Below, one piece after another: positions 1-10,457 of a stretch of 41,193 nt of DNA. The position numbers and the translations under genes were made by a program. The notes beneath the pieces were generated by a model, which was given only the letters and a program-made list of their open reading frames with translations, ran no database searches and was not told the origin of the DNA. Position 1 is the first letter of the stretch. Each line of letters starts with the position of its first letter. This DNA is from Pseudomonas amygdali (lineage in GTDB: Bacteria; Pseudomonadota; Gammaproteobacteria; Pseudomonadales; Pseudomonadaceae), in assembly GCF_002699855.1 (NCBI RefSeq), contig NZ_LKBW01000265.1, forward strand, positions 1 to 41,193, read 5' to 3'.

Positions 1-16
1 CCGAGCTGGTAAAACA

Positions 17-40
17 AGGGCCTGCCTGACGGCAGGCCCT
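17..40. terminator. Perfect 10-bp hairpin at left edge
   Basis: The arms AGGGCCTGCC and GGCAGGCCCT enclose a TGAC loop. An outer pair, GCTGGT at 5-10 and ACCAGC at 42-47, extends the stem across an A-rich bulge. On the minus strand the stem is followed by TGTTTT, so it best resembles a minus-strand or bidirectional terminator. It lies directly before the broken 5' end of the hopA-like gene and may belong to a gene that replaced that end. Confidence 0.55.
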
Positions 41-114
41 AACCAGCCCGAACACAAAAAAACTGATACTCCGCTGCCAATAACGACCTGACTGTCCAGC
101 GTTCTGACAAACAG

Positions 115-1098
115 ATGACGATGAGCAAGTTTTTCAAAAAAGCAGGGTTAAGTGGGAGTTCCGGCAGTCAGTCCGATCAAATTGCCCAGGTACTCAATGA
201 AAAGCGCGGCCCCGCCGGTCCCCGTCTTATACGCCAGGGGCAGACCCATCTGGGTCGTATGCCATTGAACATCGAAGAGGGGCAAGGCAGTTCGGCCACC
301 ACGTCCGTCCAGAAAAGCGGGCTGCCCAATGGCCGCCTGGTAAACAGCAGTATTTTGCAATGGGCCGAAAAGGCGAAAGCCAATGGCAATACAAGTTCCG
401 GTGCTCTTTATCAGATCTACGCAAAAGAACTCCCGCGTGTAGAACTGCTGCCACGCGCTGAGCACAGGGCGTGTTTGGCTCATATGTATAAGCAGAACGC
501 TAAGGACGGTATCAGTATTTGGCCGCAGTTTCTGGATGGCGTGCGTGGGGTGCAGCTAAAACATGACACAAAAGAGTTCATGATGAACAACCCCAAAGCA
601 GCGGACGAGTTCTACAAGATTGAACGTTCGGGCGCGCAATTTCCTGATGAGGCTGTCAAGGCTCGCCTGACGATAAATGTCAAACCTCAATTCCAGAAGG
701 CCATGGTCGACGCAGCGGTCAGGTTGACTGCTGAGCGTCACGATATCATTACTGCCAAAGTGGCAGGTCCTGCAAAGATTGGCACGCTTACAGATGCTGC
801 GGTTTTCTATGTCGGCGGAGATTTTTCCTCTGCGCAGACACTTGCAAAAGAGCTTCAGGCACTGCTCCCTGAAGATGCGTTTATCAATCATACGCCAGCG
901 GGAATGCAATCCATGGGCAAGGGAATGTGTTACGCCGAGCGTACACCGCAGGACAGGACAAGCCACGGAATGTCGCGCGCCAGCATAATCGAGTCTGCAT
1001 TGGCAGATACCAGCAGGTTGTCACTGGAGAAGAAGCTGCGTAATGCTTTCAAGAGCGCCGGATACAATCCCGACAACCCTGCGTTCAGGTTGGAATGA
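115..1098 (+). CDS. HopA-family type III effector, 5'-truncated (probable pseudogene)
   Basis: The protein resembles the P. syringae effector HopA1 (HopPsyA), which is injected into plant cells by the Hrp type III system. Shared segments are SDQIAQVLNEK near residue 20, the C-terminal NHTPAGMQSMG and the ending YNPDNPAFRLE. HopPsyA is about 375 residues, whereas this frame gives 327 from the first ATG. The frame stays open upstream to position 67 and still reads like HopA (YSAANNDLTVQR), then meets a TGA at 64-66. The ATG at 115 is therefore an internal codon without a Shine-Dalgarno sequence. The missing part, roughly the first 40-50 residues, would hold the secretion signal and probably part of the ShcA chaperone-binding region. 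No HrpL box is visible. The place beside tRNA-Leu/queA/tgt is the exchangeable effector locus. Family assignment is firm; function is unlikely unless an upstream fusion supplies a start. Confidence 0.8.
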   Translation: MTMSKFFKKAGLSGSSGSQSDQIAQVLNEKRGPAGPRLIRQGQTHLGRMPLNIEEGQGSSATTSVQKSGLPNGRLVNSSILQWAEKAKANGNTSSGALYQIYAKELPRVELLPRAEHRACLAHMYKQNAKDGISIWPQFLDGVRGVQLKHDTKEFMMNNPKAADEFYKIERSGAQFPDEAVKARLTINVKPQFQKAMVDAAVRLTAERHDIITAKVAGPAKIGTLTDAAVFYVGGDFSSAQTLAKELQALLPEDAFINHTPAGMQSMGKGMCYAERTPQDRTSHGMSRASIIESALADTSRLSLEKKLRNAFKSAGYNPDNPAFRLE

Positions 1099-1328
1099 GT
1101 ATGAATTGCTGAACATCCCAAAGGCGCGGGCGCAGGAAAACGTAACTGAGGGGACTATTCTCAGGCGTATCCTTCCTTTGCTTGAACACAGGCTTGCCGA
1201 GAATCTGTTTCATGGTTCCAGACAGCCTGCCCTGACAGAGAACGGCGTTTTTAGAGATTGAGCCAAACAGATCTTTTTCAGGAGATGCATGCGGTAAACG
1301 ACAACAAACCACTTTCCACCAGACGAAC
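1099..1328. other. Unassigned DNA between hopA-like gene and tRNA-Leu terminator
   Basis: About 230 bp with no convincing gene. Frames of 72 and 87 codons cross it on opposite strands, but neither has a recognisable family or a good ribosome binding site. It may be a remnant of earlier effector-locus cargo; no mobile-element end could be recognised. Confidence 0.5.
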
Positions 1329-1334
1329 AAAAAA

Positions 1335-1351
1335 ACCTTGAATTTCAAGGT
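1335..1351 (-). terminator. tRNA-Leu terminator
   Basis: A 7-bp stem (ACCTTGA / TCAAGGT) with a 3-nt loop is flanked by an A run on one side and a T run on the other. It lies 13 bp past the CCA end of the tRNA in its direction of transcription. The symmetry could also stop plus-strand transcripts leaving the effector locus. Confidence 0.85.
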
Positions 1352-1364
1352 CTTTTTTCAAAGG

Positions 1365-1449
1365 TGGTGCCCCGAGGGAGAATCGAACTCCCACTTCTTT
1401 CGAAAACGGATTTTGAATCCGCCGCGTCTACCAATTCCGCCATCAGGGC
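1365..1449 (-). tRNA. tRNA-Leu (anticodon CAA)
   Basis: Read on the minus strand, this 85-nt sequence has a seven-pair acceptor stem (GCCCTGA with TCGGGGC, including one T-G pair), discriminator A and an encoded CCA. The D arm contains GGTAGACGC, the anticodon loop TTCAAAA gives CAA, there is a long variable arm typical of leucine tRNAs, and the T arm contains GTTCGATTC. Leucine tRNA beside queA and tgt marks the right border of the exchangeable effector locus of the P. syringae hrp island. tRNA 3' ends are common island integration sites, and here the 3' end points toward the effector locus. Confidence 0.97.
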
Positions 1450-1462
1450 TCAATGGCGGCGA

Positions 1463-1491
1463 AGTATAAGGATGAGTTTTCCGTTGGTCAA
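1463..1491 (-). promoter_or_regulatory. tRNA-Leu promoter
   Basis: Read on the minus strand: TTGACC (-35, 1486-1491), a 17-nt spacer, and TATACT (-10, 1463-1468). This predicts a start about 7 nt before the mature tRNA 5' end. Matches are 5 of 6 at both hexamers. It lies between the divergent tRNA and queA. Confidence 0.8.
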
Positions 1492-1566
1492 CAGGGATTT
1501 ACGCAGGTTTTTTACTAATGCCGCCAAACCGGATAAACTTCCCGGCCCTGCTAAACGAACCCGATC

Positions 1567-3761
<2,195 letters not shown>

Positions 3762-3814
3762 AACAGAACGAGTTTTTCCTGCTTTTTATACTAATTATGT
3801 AACTGGAGCGACAA

Positions 3815-4150
3815 ATGAGCTTTTTCATCTCTCCCGCTTTTGCGGATGCTGCTGCACCGGCTGCCGGTCCTGCGGGCAGTGGTTTCGAGTGGATTTTCCT
3901 GGTCGGCTTCCTGGTCATCTTCTATCTGATGATCTGGCGTCCACAGGCCAAGCGCGCAAAAGAGCAGAAAAACCTGCTGGGCAACCTGCAGAAAGGCGAC
4001 GAAGTTGTCACCAGTGGCGGTATCGCGGGCAAGATCAACAAAGTGACCGATGACTTCGTGGTCATCGAAGTGTCTGACACCGTTGAGCTGAAAATCCAGA
4101 AGGGCGCCATCGCGGCCACTCTGCCTAAAGGCACCCTGAAAGCGATCTGA
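3815..4150 (+). CDS. yajC: Sec translocon accessory subunit YajC
   Basis: YajC is a small inner-membrane partner of SecD and SecF. The 111-residue protein has one strongly hydrophobic segment at about residues 26-46 (WIFLVGFLVIFYLMIW), then the basic RPQAKRAKEQ and a cytoplasmic domain with KGDEVVTSGGIAGKI, typical of the family. The start is an ATG with GGAG seven bases upstream (TGGAGCGACAA). It precedes secD by about 60 bp, in the standard tgt-yajC-secD-secF order. Confidence 0.95.
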   Translation: MSFFISPAFADAAAPAAGPAGSGFEWIFLVGFLVIFYLMIWRPQAKRAKEQKNLLGNLQKGDEVVTSGGIAGKINKVTDDFVVIEVSDTVELKIQKGAIAATLPKGTLKAI

Positions 4151-4172
4151 GCAACAACTTTTTACCCATCGA

Positions 4173-4193
4173 CGGGGCGCGCAAGGCGCCCCG
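4173..4193 (+). terminator. Hairpin between yajC and secD
   Basis: An 8-bp GC stem (CGGGGCGC / GCGCCCCG) with a five-base loop is followed by CGTTTTA. It resembles a weak terminator or a transcript-processing stem and may lower secDF relative to yajC. Its effect cannot be judged from sequence. Confidence 0.5.
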
Positions 4194-4213
4194 CGTTTTA
4201 AGCGGGCGGCGTG

Positions 4214-6082
4214 ATGCTGAACAAATACCCTCTGTGGAAATACGTACTGATCCTGGCGGTGCTGGTGGTCGGTTTTATTTATTCCGCACCCAATCTCTAC
4301 CCTGATGATTCTGCCATCCAGATCAGCGGCGCAAGCACTGCACTGCAAGTCAATCAGGCGGACGTGGATCGTGCAGCCAAGGCGCTTGCCGATGCCGGCA
4401 TCTCGGTCAAGGCTTCTTCTCTGGCCGAGAATGGCAAGGGCGGTTTGTTGCGTCTGAGCAAGCAGGAAGATCAGTTGCCAGCCAAGGATGTCGTGCGCAA
4501 GGCGTTGGGTGACGACTATGTCGTTGCACTGAACCTGGCGCGTACCACGCCGACCTGGTTGCGTCACCTGGGTGCAAGCCCGATGAAGCTTGGTCTCGAC
4601 CTGTCCGGCGGTGTGCACTTCCTGCTGGAAGTCGACATGGACAAGGCGATCGATGCACGTCTGAAAGTCTACGAAGGCGAAGTCAAATCCCTGTTGCGCA
4701 AGGAAAAGGTGCGTTATCGCAGCCTGCCGCAGCTGGGCAATGTGATTCAGCTGGGCTTCACCGACGACGCAGAGCGTGAGCAGGCGCGTGCACTGGTGCG
4801 CAAGACCTTCACCGATTTCGAAATCACGCCTGCCGAGCTGAACGGTATTCCCGTGCTGCGCATGGCGCTGACCCCGGCCAAACTGGCCGAGATTCGTGAA
4901 TACTCGATCAAGCAGAACCTGACTACCGTGCGTAATCGGGTCAACGAGCTGGGTGTTGCCGAGCCGCTGGTTCAGCGCCAGGGTGCCAATCGCATCGTGG
5001 TCGAGCTGCCGGGTGTGCAGGACACGGCCGAAGCCAAGCGTATTCTGGGCAAGACCGCCAACCTCGAATTCCGTCTGGGTGCAGGCCCGGATGATTCGAA
5101 AGGCACCACCGAAATGTTCGAATTCCGCGAAGGCGGTCGTCCGGCAGCGGCGGTGGAGCGTGGTCTGATCATCACCGGCGATCAGGTGACTGACGCCAAG
5201 GCCAGCTTCGACGAACATGGCCGTCCACAGGTGAACATCAATCTTGATGGCCACGGTGGCGAGCTGATGAGCCGCGCAACCCGCAGCAATGTGGGTCGCA
5301 GCATGGCGGTGATCTTCATCGAGCAGCGTCCGACCACCACCTACACCAAACAGATGGTCAACGGCGTCGAAAAAGACGTGCCGGTGCAGACCTTCAAGGA
5401 AGAAAAGAAAATCATTAGTCTGGCGACCATTCAGTCGCCGCTGGGCAGTCAGTTCCGGATTACCGGTCTGAACGGTCAGGGTGAGTCTTCCGAGCTGGCG
5501 CTGCTGTTGCGTGCCGGTGGTCTGGCGGCGCCGATGTACTTCGCTGAAGAGCGCACCATCGGTCCTAGCCTGGGTGCCGACAACATCACCAAGGGTATCG
5601 ACGCTTCCCTGTGGGGCATGCTGTTCGTCTCGCTGTTCATCATGGCGATCTACCGCTTCTTCGGTCTGATCGCGACCGTCGCACTGGCCTTGAACATGGT
5701 CATGCTGCTGGCACTGATGTCCTTGCTGGGTGCAACACTGACCCTGCCAGGTATCGCCGGTATCGTGTTGACCATGGGTATGGCGGTGGATGCCAACGTG
5801 CTGATCTTCTCGCGTATTCGTGAAGAGATCGCCAATGGCATGACGGTCCAGCGCGCTATCAACGAAGGTTTCGATCGTGCCTACACGGCGATCCTCGACG
5901 CCAACCTGACGACGCTGCTGGTCGGCGGCATTCTCTTTGCGATGGGCACCGGCCCGGTCAAAGGGTTTGCGGTGACCATGTCGCTCGGGATCTTTACCTC
6001 GATGTTCACGGCCATCATGGTGACCCGCGCTATGGTCAACCTGATCTACGGCGGTCGTGACTTCAAGAAGTTGTGGATTTAA
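4214..6082 (+). CDS. secD: Protein translocase subunit SecD
   Basis: SecD with SecF forms an RND-like membrane complex that uses the proton gradient to pull exported proteins out of the SecYEG channel on the periplasmic side. The 622-residue product has an N-terminal membrane segment at about 8-24, the hallmark GLDLSGG at 127-133, a large periplasmic domain, and C-terminal membrane helices (ASLWGMLFVSLFIMAIYRFFG, LTLPGIAGIVLTMGMAVDANVLI). A GTG directly before the ATG at 4211 would add one residue; the ATG fits the family N terminus MLNKYPLW. The gene is 9 bp upstream of secF. Confidence 0.97.
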   Translation: MLNKYPLWKYVLILAVLVVGFIYSAPNLYPDDSAIQISGASTALQVNQADVDRAAKALADAGISVKASSLAENGKGGLLRLSKQEDQLPAKDVVRKALGDDYVVALNLARTTPTWLRHLGASPMKLGLDLSGGVHFLLEVDMDKAIDARLKVYEGEVKSLLRKEKVRYRSLPQLGNVIQLGFTDDAEREQARALVRKTFTDFEITPAELNGIPVLRMALTPAKLAEIREYSIKQNLTTVRNRVNELGVAEPLVQRQGANRIVVELPGVQDTAEAKRILGKTANLEFRLGAGPDDSKGTTEMFEFREGGRPAAAVERGLIITGDQVTDAKASFDEHGRPQVNINLDGHGGELMSRATRSNVGRSMAVIFIEQRPTTTYTKQMVNGVEKDVPVQTFKEEKKIISLATIQSPLGSQFRITGLNGQGESSELALLLRAGGLAAPMYFAEERTIGPSLGADNITKGIDASLWGMLFVSLFIMAIYRFFGLIATVALALNMVMLLALMSLLGATLTLPGIAGIVLTMGMAVDANVLIFSRIREEIANGMTVQRAINEGFDRAYTAILDANLTTLLVGGILFAMGTGPVKGFAVTMSLGIFTSMFTAIMVTRAMVNLIYGGRDFKKLWI

Positions 6083-6091
6083 GGGGCTGCC

Positions 6092-7003
6092 ATGTTACGT
6101 ACCATCAACTTCATGGGCGTTCGCAATGTTGCGTTCGCCATCACGATGCTCCTTACCGCACTGGCGCTGTTCAGCTGGTTCCATAAAGGGCTCAACTTTG
6201 GTCTGGACTTCACTGGCGGTACGCTCATCGAGCTGACCTACGAGCGTCCAGCCGATCTGGGCAAGGTGCGCCAGGAGCTGGTTTCGGCGGGCTATCACGA
6301 AGCCGTTGTTCAGAGCTTTGGTGCCACCACTGACTTACTGGTGCGCATGCCGGGTGAAGACCCGCAACTGGGCACTCAGGTGGCCGAAGCGCTGCGCAAG
6401 GCCGGTGCCGATAACCCGGCAGTGGTCAAGCGTGTCGAGTTCGTCGGTCCGCAGGTGGGTGAAGAGCTGCGCGATCAGGGCGGTCTCGGCATGCTGATGG
6501 CGCTGGGCGGTGTTCTGATCTACCTGGCGTTCCGCTTCCAGTGGAAATTTGCCGTCGGGGCGATCATCTCGCTGATCCACGACGTGGTGGTGACGATGGG
6601 TATTCTGTCGTTCTTCCAGATCACCTTCGACCTGACGGTGCTGGCGGCGGTGCTGGCGATCATCGGTTACTCGCTGAACGACACCATTGTGGTCTTCGAC
6701 CGGGTACGCGAAAACTTCCGCCTGCTGCGCAAGGCTTCGCTGATTGAGAACATCAACATCTCCACCACGCAGACACTGCTGCGTACCATTGCCACTTCGG
6801 TCTCGACCCTGTTGGCGATTGTTGCACTGTGGGCGTTTGGCGGCGACAGCCTGGAAGGCTTCTCCATCGCATTGTTCATCGGTGTTCTGGCGGGTACTTA
6901 CTCGTCCATCTACATCGCTAACGTGGTGCTGATCTGGCTGAACCTGACCACTGAGGACCTGATCCCTCCAGTGGTCGTCGAGAAGGCTGACGACCTCCCG
7001 TAG
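6092..7003 (+). CDS. secF: Protein translocase subunit SecF
   Basis: SecF partners SecD in the late, proton-driven stage of Sec export. The 303-residue protein has a first membrane helix at about 12-29, the conserved GLDFTGG at 37-43, VGPQVGEELRDQGG before the second helix, and a C-terminal bundle containing LIHDVVVTMGILSFF and the RND-like GYSLNDTIVVFDRVREN. The start ATG lies 9 bp after the secD stop, preceded by AAGGGG. A strong terminator follows, ending the operon. Confidence 0.97.
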   Translation: MLRTINFMGVRNVAFAITMLLTALALFSWFHKGLNFGLDFTGGTLIELTYERPADLGKVRQELVSAGYHEAVVQSFGATTDLLVRMPGEDPQLGTQVAEALRKAGADNPAVVKRVEFVGPQVGEELRDQGGLGMLMALGGVLIYLAFRFQWKFAVGAIISLIHDVVVTMGILSFFQITFDLTVLAAVLAIIGYSLNDTIVVFDRVRENFRLLRKASLIENINISTTQTLLRTIATSVSTLLAIVALWAFGGDSLEGFSIALFIGVLAGTYSSIYIANVVLIWLNLTTEDLIPPVVVEKADDLP

Positions 7004-7016
7004 GTCCGGCCATCAT

Positions 7017-7052
7017 AAAAAAGGCGCGAGTGCTGAACTCGCGCCTTTTTTT
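7017..7052 (+). terminator. Terminator after secF
   Basis: The stem GGCGCGAGT / ACTCGCGCC (9 bp, loop GCTGA) is flanked by six A and seven T, a textbook factor-independent terminator that could act in both directions. Confidence 0.93.
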
Positions 7053-7111
7053 ATGCTCCAAGGCTAGGCATTGCGCAGTCATGCTGCGTTTCGATTGGTC
7101 AGGAGGTTCAA

Positions 7112-7651
7112 GTGAACAAGTCTATGCTTGTTGGTGCTGTGTTAGGTGCTGCTGTCGTGACTGCTGGCGGCGCCGTTGCCACCTATAGCTTGGTCAAGGG
7201 TCGTCCTGAGTATGCGGATGTATTGGCAGTAGAGCCGATCAACCAGCAGATCAAAACCCCCCGTGAAGTTTGCAAGGACGTAACCGTTACTCGTCAGGCG
7301 CCGGTCAAGGATCAGCATCAGATCGTAGGTAGCGTTATTGGCGCGGTTGCCGGTGGTTTGCTGGGTAACCAGATCGGTGGCGGTAACGGCAAGAAGATCG
7401 CTACAGTCGCGGGTGCGGTAGGTGGTGGTTATGCGGGCAACAAGGTTCAGGAAGGCATGCAGGAGCGTGATACCTACACCACTACGCAGAACCGCTGCAC
7501 GACGGTCAACGATGTGAGCGACAAGGTTGTGGGCTACAACGTCAAATACAAGTTGAACGAGAAAGTGGGTCAGGTTCGTATGGAGCGTGATCCGGGCAGC
7601 CAGATTCCGGTCGACAAGAATGGTCAGCTGATATTGGGTCAGGCGCAGTAA
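7112..7651 (+). CDS. Glycine-zipper 2TM (Rick_17kDa-type) envelope protein
   Basis: The 179-residue protein has a hydrophobic N terminus (about 5-28) that looks like a signal anchor or uncleaved signal. The glycine-zipper run VGSVIGAVAGGLLGNQIGGG continues through AGAVGGGYAGN (about 72-110). The C-terminal domain contains VVGYNVKYKLNEK. Cys54 and Cys128 could form a periplasmic disulfide. This is the architecture of the 17-kDa surface antigen/YcfJ-like group of envelope proteins, whose exact role is unclear. The start is GTG at 7112, supported by a strong AGGAGG at 7101-7106. It stands alone between two terminators and faces suhB. Confidence 0.85.
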   Translation: MNKSMLVGAVLGAAVVTAGGAVATYSLVKGRPEYADVLAVEPINQQIKTPREVCKDVTVTRQAPVKDQHQIVGSVIGAVAGGLLGNQIGGGNGKKIATVAGAVGGGYAGNKVQEGMQERDTYTTTQNRCTTVNDVSDKVVGYNVKYKLNEKVGQVRMERDPGSQIPVDKNGQLILGQAQ

Positions 7652-7683
7652 CGCCAGCCGCTGCGCTTCAGAAGACATAAAAA

Positions 7684-7701
7684 AACCGGCTTTCGCCGGT
7701 T
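7684..7701. terminator. Bidirectional terminator between convergent genes
   Basis: The stem AACCGGC / GCCGGTT has a four-base loop, seven A before it including the two in the stem, and a long T run after it. It serves both the glycine-zipper gene (plus) and suhB (minus). Confidence 0.9.
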
Positions 7702-7718
7702 TTTTTTACGTCTGCAGC

Positions 7719-8534
7719 TTAGCGTTTGAGCGAAGGCGGCAGGTGCGGTGCGATTGCGGTCAGTACGGCCTTGAAGCATTTGGTGTTGCCGGCAACGATA
7801 TGGCCTTTCTCGAGGAAGTCGTGACCGCCGGTGAAATCGCTGACCAGACCGCCTGCTTCCTGAATCAGCAGAGCGCCTGCTGCCATGTCCCATTCGGACA
7901 GGCCCGACTCCCAGAACGCATCGAAACGACCGGCAGCTACGTAAGCCAGATCGAGGCTTGCAGCGCCTGCGCGACGGATGCCGGCGGTCTGGCCTACCAG
8001 GCTGCGGAACATGCCCAGGTAGTTTTCGATGTTGTCCATCTGGTTGTCACGGAACGGGAAGCCGGTGCCCAGCAGTGCGCCTTCCAGGCTCTTGCGCTGG
8101 CTGACGCGCAGACGACGACCGTTCAGGGCAGCGCCGCGACCACGGCTGGCGGTGAATTCTTCCTGACGGACCGGGTCCAGAATGACAGCGTGCTCAAGGC
8201 GGCCGCGGTATTTGCAGGCGATGCTGACGGCAAAGTGCGGAATGCCGCGAACGAAGTTGGTGGTGCCGTCCAGTGGGTCGATGATCCACAGGTAGTCGGT
8301 GCATTCGCCGCTGCCTTCGTGCAGGCCGCTTTCTTCGCCGAGAATGCAGTGAGTCGGGTAGGCCTTGCGCAGAGCGGTGATGATGCTTTGCTCGGCAGCT
8401 CGGTCGATCTCTGTGACGTAGTCTTTGGCTTCTTTTTCGTCAACCTTGATGGTATCCAGGCGCTCGATGGAGCGGAAAATCAATTCGCTGGCGCTGCGGG
8501 CGGCGCGCAGCGCGATATTCAGCATGGGCTGCAT
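7719..8534 (-). CDS. suhB: Inositol-1-monophosphatase family protein SuhB
   Basis: SuhB belongs to the Mg2+-dependent inositol monophosphatases. In E. coli it also joins the rRNA antitermination complex, and in P. aeruginosa it affects type III secretion and virulence gene control. The 271-residue protein has the metal-binding residues GEES at 66-69, the signature DPLDGTTNF at 86-94, and SEWDMAAGALL with Asp216. Start ATG gives MQPMLNIALRAAR, a standard N terminus. It is transcribed divergently from trmJ and ends at a shared terminator. Confidence 0.95.
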   Translation of the reverse strand: MQPMLNIALRAARSASELIFRSIERLDTIKVDEKEAKDYVTEIDRAAEQSIITALRKAYPTHCILGEESGLHEGSGECTDYLWIIDPLDGTTNFVRGIPHFAVSIACKYRGRLEHAVILDPVRQEEFTASRGRGAALNGRRLRVSQRKSLEGALLGTGFPFRDNQMDNIENYLGMFRSLVGQTAGIRRAGAASLDLAYVAAGRFDAFWESGLSEWDMAAGALLIQEAGGLVSDFTGGHDFLEKGHIVAGNTKCFKAVLTAIAPHLPPSLKR

Positions 8535-8570
8535 GGATAATTCACCTAAGGTTGTTAAAGAGAGCCGGGC

Positions 8571-8599
8571 ATTCTATGGGCTGATTCGAATTATTTCCA
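8571..8599 (-). promoter_or_regulatory. suhB promoter
   Basis: On the minus strand, TGGAAA (8594-8599, 4 of 6 to -35), a 17-nt spacer and TAGAAT (8571-8576, 5 of 6 to -10) lie about 37 bp before the suhB start codon. No equally good promoter was found for the divergent trmJ. Confidence 0.6.
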
Positions 8600-8749
8600 G
8601 CCTTGCGTGGTTACGGTTGTCGGGTTCGTGTGGATTTTTTCATGTCGCAAGCGGTCAGTTCCGATCTTCCGGCCCGCACAGCTTCATAGCGTTAGTCGAA
8701 CCGTTTCTGTAAGATTTGCCCCCCTAATTCGCGTCAGTGAGCGTTCGCT

Positions 8750-9523
8750 TTGTTGCAGAACATTCGTGTTGTCCTGGTCGGCACTACCCATCCCGGAAAT
8801 ATCGGCGGGGCCGCTCGCGCCATGAAAAATATGGGGCTTTCGCGTCTGGTGCTGGTCGATCCGCGCATCTTTCCTTCGCCTGATGCCGATGCGCGTGCGT
8901 CAGGCGCCACCGATATTCTTGAAGGTGCAAAGGTTGTTGCGACTCTTGAAGACGCGTTGGTCGGCTGTCGTCTGGTGCTCGGTACCAGTGCGCGTGATCG
9001 CAGTTTGCCGTGGCCGTTGCTCGATCCGCGCGCTTCCGGTGAAAAAGTCATCGAGCAGGCCGGAGAGGGCGCGGAAGTGGCGCTGGTCTTCGGTCGCGAG
9101 CACGCCGGCCTGACCAATGAAGAGCTGCAGCGCTGCCACTTCCATGTGCACATCCCGTCGGACCCCGGGTTCAGCTCGCTGAACCTCGCCGCGGCTGTGC
9201 AGGTGCTCAGCTACGAAGTGCGCATGGCCTGGCTGGCGGCTTCGGCACACTCAGAGCAGGGCGAAACGCCCAAGGCAGTCTCGGCGCATAACGCCGAGCT
9301 GGCGACGATGGATGAGATGGAAGGCTTTTACATGCATCTTGAAGCCACGCTTGTGGCCATCGGTTTCCTTGATCCGGAAAAACCACGTCATCTGATGGCG
9401 CGACTGCGCAGGCTATACGGGCGTAGCGAGGTCGAGCGATCCGAACTGAGTATCCTGCGCGGTGTGCTCACCGAAACCCAGAAAGCCGCACGCGGTGAGC
9501 CCTACAAGCGGAAGGATCAGTAA
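8750..9523 (+). CDS. trmJ: tRNA (cytidine/uridine-32) 2'-O-methyltransferase
   Basis: TrmJ is a SPOUT-fold, S-adenosylmethionine-dependent enzyme that methylates the ribose of position 32 in tRNA anticodon loops. The 257 residues begin with [22 protein letters not shown], contain the knot segments LVLGTSARD and [13 protein letters not shown], and the [17 protein letters not shown] motif that builds the cofactor pocket. The start is a TTG at 8750 followed by a second TTG, which gives the usual N terminus (M)LQNIRVV; no ATG fits. Its stop overlaps the cysE start (TAATG at 9521-9525). Confidence 0.93.
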   Translation: MLQNIRVVLVGTTHPGNIGGAARAMKNMGLSRLVLVDPRIFPSPDADARASGATDILEGAKVVATLEDALVGCRLVLGTSARDRSLPWPLLDPRASGEKVIEQAGEGAEVALVFGREHAGLTNEELQRCHFHVHIPSDPGFSSLNLAAAVQVLSYEVRMAWLAASAHSEQGETPKAVSAHNAELATMDEMEGFYMHLEATLVAIGFLDPEKPRHLMARLRRLYGRSEVERSELSILRGVLTETQKAARGEPYKRKDQ

Positions 9524-10299
9524 TGTTCAAGCGTCTGCGAGAAGACATTCAAAGCGTATTCCATCGTGACCCTGCTGCGCGCAACGCCTTTGAGGTGCTG
9601 ACCTGCTATCCGGGCATGCATGCCATCTGGCTGCACCGCTTTGCGCACATTCTGTGGCGCAACGGCTGGAAGTGGCTCGCGCGGCTGGTCTCCAACTTCG
9701 GTCGCTGGATGACCGGTATCGAGATCCACCCGGGGGCGCGCATCGGTCGCCGTTTTTTCATCGACCACGGCATGGGCATCGTGATCGGCGAAACCGCCGA
9801 GATCGGCAATGACGTAACGCTTTACCAGGGCGTGACCCTGGGCGGTACCAGCTGGAATGCCGGCAAGCGTCACCCGACGCTGGAAGATGGCGTAGTGGTC
9901 GGGGCGGGTGCCAAGGTGCTCGGGCCGTTCACAGTGGGTGCCGGTGCCAAGATTGGTTCCAACGCAGTGGTGACCAAGGCGGTGCCTGCGGGGGCAACTG
10001 CCGTGGGCATTCCGGGGCGCATCATTGTCAAGTCCGACGATGAAACCGAAGCCCGGCGCAAGGTCATGGCTGAAAAGCTCGGTTTCGACGCGTACGGCGT
10101 CAGCGCCGACATGCCGGACCCTATCGCTCGCGCCATTGGCCAGTTGCTCGACCATTTGCAGGCTGTCGACGGCCGTCTTGAGGGCATGTGCGATGCGCTC
10201 GTCAGGCTGGGCAGTGATTATTGCGCCAAAGACCTTCCCGAGCTGCGTGATGAAGTATTCGACTGCGTCAAGGATCGCCACGAAGACAAGGTTGGCTAG
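9523..10299 (+). CDS. cysE: Serine O-acetyltransferase
   Basis: CysE makes O-acetylserine from serine and acetyl-CoA, the committed step to cysteine and so to the sulfur used by IscS. The 258-residue protein has an alpha-helical N terminus, then a left-handed beta-helix of hexapeptide repeats ([18 protein letters not shown] onward) including [18 protein letters not shown], the active-site region of the family. The last about 70 residues form an extra helical tail. It overlaps trmJ by one base and lies upstream of iscR, linking cysteine supply with cluster assembly. Confidence 0.95.
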   Translation: MFKRLREDIQSVFHRDPAARNAFEVLTCYPGMHAIWLHRFAHILWRNGWKWLARLVSNFGRWMTGIEIHPGARIGRRFFIDHGMGIVIGETAEIGNDVTLYQGVTLGGTSWNAGKRHPTLEDGVVVGAGAKVLGPFTVGAGAKIGSNAVVTKAVPAGATAVGIPGRIIVKSDDETEARRKVMAEKLGFDAYGVSADMPDPIARAIGQLLDHLQAVDGRLEGMCDALVRLGSDYCAKDLPELRDEVFDCVKDRHEDKVG

Positions 10300-10392
10300 G
10301 CGACACGGCGGCGTGACGCGTGCCATTACGCCGCACCTTTGCTATGATGCAGCCCGCGCTTTTCGCTAATCCCGACTGTTTTACTTGGTCTA

Positions 10393-10425
10393 ATAGTTGA
10401 CTCTTTCACTCGGGAATAGCATACT
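10393..10425 (+). promoter_or_regulatory. isc operon promoter with IscR type 1 operator
   Basis: ATAGTTGACT at 10393 with ACTCGGGAATA ending at 10418 forms a 26-bp site matching the type 1 IscR box ATASYYGACT-N-AGTCRRSTAT. The -35 TTGACT (10397-10402) lies inside it and a -10 CATACT (10420-10425) follows after 17 bases. [2Fe-2S]-IscR bound here would block RNA polymerase, giving negative feedback on the operon. Confidence 0.85.
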
Positions 10426-10457
10426 CGCTGTCATTCCGAACCTCTGCGGTATACGCC

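Noticed and set aside
1214..1219. GGAACC on the minus strand as a possible HrpL box
   Set aside because: The required CCACNNA is not found 15-16 bases downstream, and no effector gene follows on that strand.
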